A DNA stretch of 39,583 nt from GYS-P2D sp964489125 (lineage in GTDB: Bacteria > Bacteroidota > Bacteroidia > Chitinophagales > Saprospiraceae). Under the pieces are notes generated by a model. The model saw only the letters and a program-made list of their open reading frames with translations, searched no databases and was not told the origin of the DNA. The position numbers were made by a program, and so were the translations under genes. The stretch covers positions 1 to 39,583 of the forward strand of contig CAZAXY010000020.1 in NCBI GenBank assembly GCA_964489125.1. The letters run 5' to 3'. Positions 34,285 to 39,583 of this stretch are shown in pieces (position 1 is the stretch's first letter; every line of letters starts with the position of its first letter).

Positions 34285-34785
34285 TTATTCTACCGTAGCT
34301 TGAAAACCAGATTTCTTGTTTAGATCAACTTGGATATGATCCTTTAAGGTAGTTGCCAGAGACAGCCCAATATAGTTAACCAGTACGGGATATGACTTGT
34401 GTGTTCTATCAACGAGTACTGCAGTCTGTAGCTTTTTAACTAGTGTGTGGATGAATGGAAGACACGCATAAAATAAGGTTCTACCTGTATTTGCTACATC
34501 ATCTATAACTATGGCAACTTTATCCTTTATGGCTTCATCTGACAAGTCTATACTCACCTCATCCATAGTAGGCTGTGCAGGGTTTAGGTTGATCTGAGCA
34601 AGTGTGATTTTTATATCGTCTACCTTTGCTCTATTCAGTTCCGCTTTCAATAATTTTGCGCAGGCATAACCATTGTTATTCACTCCTGCCAAGATGATCT
34701 CTGGCTCTGAACTATTTTGTTCAATAATTTCAAAAGCAAGTCTTCTGAGCTTTTGTTTGATTTGTTTATCATTGAGTATAACCAT
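34285..34785 (-). CDS. PyrR-like phosphoribosyltransferase
   Basis: 166 aa from the ATG at 34785. A longer frame reaches 34836, but its 17 extra residues (starting MIRSICDTTAHNRQ) do not look like the family, whose proteins begin as here, MVILNDKQIKQKLRRLAFEI. The PRPP-binding loop VAIVIDDVANTGRT is clear, as is ILAGVNNNGYACAKLL, the pyrophosphate-loop region. It would transfer a phosphoribosyl group to a base or act as a regulator; PyrR itself is bifunctional. No pyr genes are adjacent, so the role is unclear. Divergent from the Fe-S operon and convergent with the DUF1611 gene. Confidence 0.82.
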   Translation of the reverse strand: MVILNDKQIKQKLRRLAFEIIEQNSSEPEIILAGVNNNGYACAKLLKAELNRAKVDDIKITLAQINLNPAQPTMDEVSIDLSDEAIKDKVAIVIDDVANTGRTLFYACLPFIHTLVKKLQTAVLVDRTHKSYPVLVNYIGLSLATTLKDHIQVDLNKKSGFQATVE

Positions 34786-34886
34786 AGGATTATTTTGTCT
34801 ATTATGAGCCGTTGTATCGCATATACTGCGAATCATAAGTATTCTGCAAAGTTATCATTTCAGAATTTTAATTAATCGCCTATAAC

Positions 34887-36254
34887 ATGAGCATTTCTCA
34901 AATCATATTTATTCTACTAAGTGCCGCAGTATTCTTCGTTGCGTATAGGCAGTTTAGCAGGGTATATCGCAATATAAAGCTGGGCAAGGATGAGGCCATT
35001 GATGGAGATAGTGGTTGGCGATTGAAAAATGTGCTACTCGTTGCCTTTGGGCAGAAGAAGATGTTCAAGCGATTTATACCCGCCATTTTACATCTGTTTA
35101 TCTATGTCGCATTCTTGATGACACAAGTCGAGTTGATCGAGATTTTCATTGATGGTTTTGGAGGTGTGCATAGATTCTTTGCGGATAAACTTGGCGTCTT
35201 ATATACCATTATTATAGGATTCATTGAGATTCTATCTCTCTTGGCCTTTGTGTCAACTATTATCTTTCTATGGCGTCGCAACATACTCAAGGTTCCTCGA
35301 TTTATTAAACCTGAGATGAACGGATGGCCAAAGCTAGATGGCAATCTAATATTGTATGGTGAAATCCTACTGCTGATAGGGATTTTTAGTATGAATGGTG
35401 CGGATGTACTACTTCAAAAGTTAGACCCCACCCACTTTCCTGATACTGGTACATTACCAGTGAGCAGTTGGTTGGGTCCAGCACTCTTCGGAGGACTATC
35501 GGAGGGAGCACTTCACACGGTTGAGCGCTTTGGCTGGTGGTTGCATATTCTTGTTGTATTTAGTTTTATCATCTACCTTCCATACTCGAAGCACCTCCAT
35601 ATATTTTTGGCCTTCCCTAATGTATATTTCTCCAAGAATCAGTCGAGAGGAGAAATGAATAATATGCCTGAAATTATGAATGAGGTGAAGTCAATGATGG
35701 GGCTAATAGAAGAGTCTGATGCTGGAGATATGAGTGAAGATATCCCAGAATTTGGCTCTCGAGATGTAATGGATCTCAGTTGGAAAAACATTCTGGAGTC
35801 TTATACCTGCACTGAGTGTGGACGCTGTACATCTGTCTGCCCTGCAAACATAACTGGTAAGAAGCTATCGCCTCGTAAGATTATGATGGACATACGAGAT
35901 CGCGCCGAAGAGGTCGGCAAGAAAATTGAATCTGGAAATAAGGAATATATCAATGCGGAAAAAGGTGGCGAGGTATTGACTAAAGCGAATTTTGATGATG
36001 GATTATCACTATTTGATAAGATCACTCAAGAAGAGCTATTTGCCTGTACATCGTGCAATGCCTGTGTTGAGGCTTGCCCAGTTATGATTAATCCGCTGGA
36101 GCCAATACTTGAGATGAGACGATACGAAATCTTGACTAATTCAGCAGGGCCATCAGACTGGTTACCTATGTTTAATAGTATGGAGAGTGGGGGAGCTGTA
36201 TGGCAGTTACCTGATGCTCGTGATGCATGGATTGCTGATATTACAGAATCATAA
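34887..36254 (+). CDS. Membrane Fe-S oxidoreductase (HdrE/GlpC-like)
   Basis: 455 aa. The N-terminal half (about 1-255) has five or six membrane helices and histidines that could bind haem (HLFIYVAF, HRFFAD, HILVVFSFIIY, KHLHIF), as in NarI/HdrE-type quinone cytochromes. The C-terminal half has two 4Fe-4S motifs: CTECGRCTSVCP (about 306-317) and CTSCNACVEACP (about 387-398). It probably passes electrons between the quinone pool and a soluble partner. The CCG-domain protein follows at 29 bases and the conserved 171-aa protein after that. This trio recurs in Bacteroidota; its physiological electron donor is not known to me. Confidence 0.87.
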   Translation: MSISQIIFILLSAAVFFVAYRQFSRVYRNIKLGKDEAIDGDSGWRLKNVLLVAFGQKKMFKRFIPAILHLFIYVAFLMTQVELIEIFIDGFGGVHRFFADKLGVLYTIIIGFIEILSLLAFVSTIIFLWRRNILKVPRFIKPEMNGWPKLDGNLILYGEILLLIGIFSMNGADVLLQKLDPTHFPDTGTLPVSSWLGPALFGGLSEGALHTVERFGWWLHILVVFSFIIYLPYSKHLHIFLAFPNVYFSKNQSRGEMNNMPEIMNEVKSMMGLIEESDAGDMSEDIPEFGSRDVMDLSWKNILESYTCTECGRCTSVCPANITGKKLSPRKIMMDIRDRAEEVGKKIESGNKEYINAEKGGEVLTKANFDDGLSLFDKITQEELFACTSCNACVEACPVMINPLEPILEMRRYEILTNSAGPSDWLPMFNSMESGGAVWQLPDARDAWIADITES

Positions 36255-36283
36255 CCCTCAATTAAATTATAAACGAAGAATAT

Positions 36284-37063
36284 ATGAAAGTAAGGACGAT
36301 AGCCGAATATGTTGCTTCTGGTGAGAAACCCGAAATCCTATTTTGGGTAGGGTGTGCTGGTAGTTTTGATGCCCGTGCTAAGAAAGTGTCGGTGGCATTC
36401 GCCAAGATCCTATCATCTGTGGGACTCAGTTTTGCGATATTGGGTAATGAGGAGAGCTGTACTGGAGACCCTGCTCGACGAGCGGGTAATGAGTTCATCT
36501 TTCAGATGACTGCTATTCAAAATATAGAAACACTTAATAGTTATGAAGTCCAGAAGATTGTAACTGCCTGTCCACATTGTTTTAACACGCTCAAGAATGA
36601 ATACCCTAAATTGGGTGGCAACTATGAGGTGTTACACCATACTCAGCTGATACAGAGTCTAATTAATGAAGGCAAGCTCAAGATAGAAGGAGGGGCGTTC
36701 AGTGGCAAGAGAGTTACCTATCATGACAGCTGTTACTTAGGGCGTGTTAATGGTGAATATGAAGCTCCACGAGCTATACTCAATGAACTTGATGCTAATT
36801 TCATTGAGATGGACCGCAAGCGCCAGAATGGATTATGCTGTGGCGCAGGTGGCGCACAGATGTTTAAAGAAGATGAGCCTGGAGATAAGCGCATTAATAT
36901 GGAGCGTGCCGAGGAAGCACTCTCTAAGAAACCAGATATCATCGCCGCCAATTGCCCATTTTGCATTACTATGCTGATGGATGGTATCAAGGCTAAAGAA
37001 AAGCAAGAAGAGGTAATGGTCTATGATATTTCTGAATTGATTGTTCAGTCCAATGGCCTCTAG
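36284..37063 (+). CDS. CCG-domain Fe-S protein (HdrB-like)
   Basis: 259 aa, cytoplasmic. It carries two cysteine-rich CCG domains: an early WVGCAGSFDARAKK with EESCTGDPARRAGNE, then CPHCFNTLKNEYP, YHDSCYLGR, the hallmark CCGAGGAQMF, and CPFCITMLMDG. These domains bind an unusual 4Fe-4S cluster and occur in heterodisulfide reductase HdrB, glycolate oxidase GlcF and lactate LutA proteins. The membrane HdrE/GlpC-like protein just upstream is the likely electron partner. Substrate unknown. The following gene overlaps its end by 11 bases. Confidence 0.9.
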   Translation: MKVRTIAEYVASGEKPEILFWVGCAGSFDARAKKVSVAFAKILSSVGLSFAILGNEESCTGDPARRAGNEFIFQMTAIQNIETLNSYEVQKIVTACPHCFNTLKNEYPKLGGNYEVLHHTQLIQSLINEGKLKIEGGAFSGKRVTYHDSCYLGRVNGEYEAPRAILNELDANFIEMDRKRQNGLCCGAGGAQMFKEDEPGDKRINMERAEEALSKKPDIIAANCPFCITMLMDGIKAKEKQEEVMVYDISELIVQSNGL

Positions 37064-37568
37064 CTATACTATCGAACAAATACCGGTAGAACTTCAGATG
37101 ATGTCTGATTCTGCTCGAGTGTGGATATTTCAGTCTGAGGCCGAATTGAGAAGCAAAGATGTTTTCATAGCATCTGAACAGATCAGGGGGTTCCTTGAGC
37201 AATGGACAGCTCATAATAGACAATTGGTTGCACATGGCGCAGTATTCTATAATCGGTTTATTGTGATCGTGTTGGATGAAGAACAATCTCATAATGCTTC
37301 TGGATGCTCTATTGACAGTCTTACGAGATATATTCAGAATGTAGGAGATCAACTTGACACCAATGTCATGGATAGGCAACATTTCTATTTCCTTAAGGGC
37401 GGGCATGTAGAGGGAGTCAATATGAATGACTTGCCACAACATTTTCTGGCAGGCAAAATTACAGAAGACTCATTGGTATTCAATAACTTGATTAAGACTA
37501 AGACTGAGCTGTTTTCTAAATGGTTAGTGCCCATCAAGAGTAGCTGGCAGTGGAGATTTGTGAGTTGA
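37053..37568 (+). CDS. Conserved 171-aa protein (often mislabelled 'ABC transporter ATPase')
   Basis: 171 aa from the ATG at 37053; a TTG four codons earlier is possible but the ATG is more natural and overlaps the CCG gene by 11 bases. The sequence has SARVWIFQSEAEL, the conserved LEQWTAHNRQL with the following NRFIVIVLDE, and ASGCSIDSL (a conserved Cys-Ser pair). I recognise this as a Bacteroidota family frequently given an ABC-ATPase name, but no Walker A, Walker B or LSGGQ motif is present. Its constant place after the two Fe-S genes suggests a role linked to that redox unit. Function unknown. Confidence 0.78.
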   Translation: MASSYTIEQIPVELQMMSDSARVWIFQSEAELRSKDVFIASEQIRGFLEQWTAHNRQLVAHGAVFYNRFIVIVLDEEQSHNASGCSIDSLTRYIQNVGDQLDTNVMDRQHFYFLKGGHVEGVNMNDLPQHFLAGKITEDSLVFNNLIKTKTELFSKWLVPIKSSWQWRFVS

Positions 37569-37588
37569 ATATTAGATAACACCTGAGC

Positions 37589-38332
37589 TTATCCATACTC
37601 CAGATAAATTTCTTCTATTTCTGTTTGTTCAATGTTGACTCCTATGTCAAATAGTAGTTTGGATTCATTTGGGTTGAGTGAATTAAAGAGTTTATGGCTT
37701 CCAGCAATAATATCAAGCCCAATCTGAAAAGCGGTAATCTCAGATTGAGCAAACACAGAACTCTTCTTCATTTTGCTGATCAGTTGGGTGAGCAGTTCAA
37801 TAATTTTAATAACCAACTTCTTATCCTGAATGATCACAAAAAGCGATTTAGACTCATTGATAAAACCCATAACATCGGACTTAGGTAAGGAAGCAATTAA
37901 CACCTTAAGATCTTCCTGAGAAATTGGGATCTGTACATCCCTATTAATTGCCTTTTTCGCAAGTCGAGCTTCAAATTTGTTAGCCTTTCTAAATGATCGC
38001 AGCGCCTTGATAGCGGCATTCAATATCTTAGGCAGGTGTCTGCCAAACTTGAAGAGTATACGACCAGAGTCCACTAGTATTGCCAATAGGCTTTTGGGAT
38101 TCTTGATATGTCTATCCAAACTGTCAAAAGCTTTATCAAGTTCTTTGCGCTTCTCTACAGGGGGATAGATATAGTCAAGAAAAAAGTTCCTGAAGAGCTC
38201 AATTCTATCAGCGCCAAAAGATTCTGGTATATCATATTTGGTTGACAGGTAATGATCTTGATATCGGTCGTTGATCAGGATGCGATATGCTACAATGACA
38301 GCTGCTGAGATTTCTTCTTGAGTATACGACAT
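37589..38332 (-). CDS. Unknown helical protein coupled to the carboxylase
   Basis: 247 aa from the ATG at 38332 (a TTG two codons earlier is in frame). The ATG overlaps the carboxylase stop as TGATG, so it is translated after that gene. Mostly helical with many charged residues. It starts SYTQEEISAAVIVAYRILIN, then a basic middle (RRHL-like GRHLPKILNAAIKALRSF) and a C-terminal helical half (KLVIKIIELLTQLISKMKKS). No signal peptide, membrane span or catalytic motif seen, and no family recognised. The coupling suggests a link to acyl-CoA carboxylation, but this is inference only. Confidence 0.75.
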   Translation of the reverse strand: MSYTQEEISAAVIVAYRILINDRYQDHYLSTKYDIPESFGADRIELFRNFFLDYIYPPVEKRKELDKAFDSLDRHIKNPKSLLAILVDSGRILFKFGRHLPKILNAAIKALRSFRKANKFEARLAKKAINRDVQIPISQEDLKVLIASLPKSDVMGFINESKSLFVIIQDKKLVIKIIELLTQLISKMKKSSVFAQSEITAFQIGLDIIAGSHKLFNSLNPNESKLLFDIGVNIEQTEIEEIYLEYG

Positions 38333-39583
38333 CACCAAGTATCTATAGTCCTATCGGGGTTTGGCTTTATAGTTTTCTTGGACATTGCAGAACAGATCCA
38401 CTTGCGCGTATCAGCGGGGTCTATGACTTCATCAAATTCAAACATACTTGCCGCATGTATTGCTTTGCCACGCTCATATGCGTGGTCTACCAACTTGTCA
38501 AAAAGAGCGTCCTGTTCCTCGGTTGATCCAGTCGCTTCTAGTTCTTTCTTATACCCAAGCTTTACAGCACCTTCTAGACCCATAGCTCCAAACTCTGCAC
38601 TTGGCCATGCGAGAGATAGAAGAGGTTCGTGTGTGCTTCCTCCACACATCGCCATTGCCCCAAGCCCATAGGCTTTGCGTAAGAATATTGTAATGATAGG
38701 CACCTTGAGGGAGGCTCCTGTGATATATAGACGAGAAGATCGACGCACGAGTCCTTCTAACTCAGTATCTGGCCCGACCATGAATCCAGGTGCATCACAT
38801 AGCGATATAATTGGTATCCCGAAGGCATCACACAGTTGCATGAATCGAGAAGCCTTATCAGCTGCTATACTATCAACTGCGCCGCCAAGATGCTTCGTGC
38901 TATTGGCGATTAAGCCGTATGGTTTTCCTTCGATACGACATAAACCAGTCACCATGTTTCTACCATATCCTCCTCGCAACTCTAAAAATGTGTCGGTGTC
39001 CACTAATGCATGTATCACCTTCATTATATCATAGGCGAACTTTCTGTTTTCTGGTACCACATCACGGAGGGCTTCTTGATTCATACATTCCCAATGAGCG
39101 ATATCACCTTGAAAGAATGATAGGTATCTCTTAGCCACTTCAGTAGCTTCTGATTCATCCTCAACGAGGATATCGATTACCCCATTTTTATATAGGTCCT
39201 GAGCTTTGCCAATGTCTTTGGGATGATACATTCCCAGACCGCCGCCTTCGATCATAGCAGGTCCTCCCATACCCATATTGCTATCCTTTGTGGCAATGAT
39301 GACATCAGAGCAACCAGCAATAGAGGCATTACCTGCAAAGCAATAACCAGCAACAATAGCGNNNNNNNNNNAGGAACCTTGCCACTGAGCCGCGCATATT
39401 CTACGAAGGTTGGTACATTCAACCCTCCGATGGTGATTAAGTCATAATCGACGTCTCCTGGTCTTCCCCCGCCACCTTCTACATAAAATATAATCGGGCG
39501 CAGGGTATCCTTAGCGATTTCTATAAGGCGGTCGGTTTTGCGATGATTCAGTGCACCTTGGGTGCCAGCCAATACCGTATAAT
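38332..39583 (-). CDS. Acyl-CoA carboxylase, carboxyltransferase domain (5' end outside window; interrupted by N gap)
   Basis: One gene in two apparent frames because of a 10-N gap. The upstream part (from the edge to 39372) reads VLAGTQGALNHRKTDR, YVEGGGGRPGD and VEYARLSGKVP. The part after the gap reads AIVAGYCFAGNASIAGC, MGMGGPAMIEGGGLG, then RYLSFFQGDIAHWEC, LCDAPGFMVGPDTE, the YGLGAMAMCGGS segment and VIDPADTRKWI. This is the biotin-dependent carboxyltransferase fold, which moves CO2 from carboxybiotin to an acyl-CoA such as acetyl- or propionyl-CoA. The sequence best resembles forms that may be fused to a biotin carboxylase, which would lie to the right of the window. The stop overlaps the next gene's start. 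Confidence 0.88.
39362..39371. other. Assembly gap (10 N)
   Basis: Ten undetermined bases inside the carboxyltransferase gene. Reading frames on the two sides fit only if the true gap length is 2 modulo 3; comparison with the family's SGxVPLVGIVSGxCFAGN pattern suggests 5 bases. The gap does not indicate a real frameshift. Confidence 0.9.

Noticed and set aside
34786..34836. Longer start for the phosphoribosyltransferase
   Set aside because: The 17 extra residues do not resemble the family N-terminus, whereas MVILNDKQIKQ does.
39252..39572. Separate 106-aa protein at the right end
   Set aside because: Only the part up to the N gap is real carboxylase sequence; the remainder is read in the wrong frame because of the gap.
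1..39583. CRISPR array, insertion sequence, prophage or defence island
   Set aside because: No direct-repeat arrays, transposase, integrase, phage structural or restriction genes were seen; gene content is chromosomal housekeeping and metabolism.

Overview
The window is a stretch of chromosome from a member of the Bacteroidota, most likely a marine, Saprospiria/Lewinella-like lineage (the lineage is inference). Four things point this way. The tmRNA encodes the tag (A)GERNYALAA, the Bacteroidota GExNYALAA type. The primary sigma factor is a short RpoD (288 aa, no region 1.1). Several -7 elements match the Bacteroidota TAnnTTTG form. The large secreted protein combines Asp-rich 'DNGxDDDxDGLxDC' motifs, a GEVED domain and a terminal 3-coathanger-like segment. 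I saw no tRNA or rRNA genes, CRISPR arrays, insertion sequences or phage genes. This is mostly housekeeping and metabolic chromosome, not a mobile island.

Layout. 1-94 is the start of a secreted protein that runs off the left edge. 450-2660 (-) is a membrane-embedded spermidine-synthase-like protein. 2892-7211 (-) is a probable three-gene unit: acyl-CoA synthetase, a small NTF2-like lipoprotein and a cytoplasmic molybdopterin oxidoreductase. 7404-12125 (+) is a 1573-aa secreted multidomain protein. 12167-14613 (-) holds an SDR, an ERG4/ERG24-type sterol-reductase-like membrane protein and a GNAT acetyltransferase. 14813-16858 (-) holds a Reg_prop propeller lipoprotein and an OmpA-family lipoprotein, separated by a clear terminator. 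16997-19878 (+) holds RibB with a decayed GTP-cyclohydrolase domain, a DUF697/SHOCT protein and a DUF2911 protein.

19923-24467 (-) is a tightly coupled operon: an NqrM-like small Cys protein, a PIG-L deacetylase, an easily missed 31-aa membrane peptide, and a sodium:solute symporter. The peptide overlaps the deacetylase stop and the symporter start. 24554-31501 (+) is the information-processing core: mazG, rpsO (with a leader hairpin and terminator), pnp, rpoD, two poorly understood small genes, purC and ssrA (tmRNA). It is followed by a Gly-rich RRM protein (31656-32006) and a DgcA/DgcN-like pair (dipeptide epimerase plus DUF1611 protein) for D-glutamate or muropeptide metabolism (32110-34252). 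A PyrR-like phosphoribosyltransferase (-) comes next. Then follows a three-gene Fe-S redox unit (34887-37568, +): a membrane HdrE/GlpC-like protein, a CCG-domain protein and a conserved 171-aa protein. The right end (-) is an acyl-CoA carboxylase carboxyltransferase, cut by the window edge and by a 10-N assembly gap, coupled to an unknown 247-aa protein.

No obviously new defence or mobile system is present. The observations most worth a second look are the 31-aa coupled membrane peptide, the RibB protein with a zinc-less GTP-cyclohydrolase domain, the SDR/sterol-reductase pair, the spermidine-synthase-like protein lacking catalytic acids, the degenerate Nudix-like gene in the rpoD-purC run, and the unknown protein coupled to the carboxylase.
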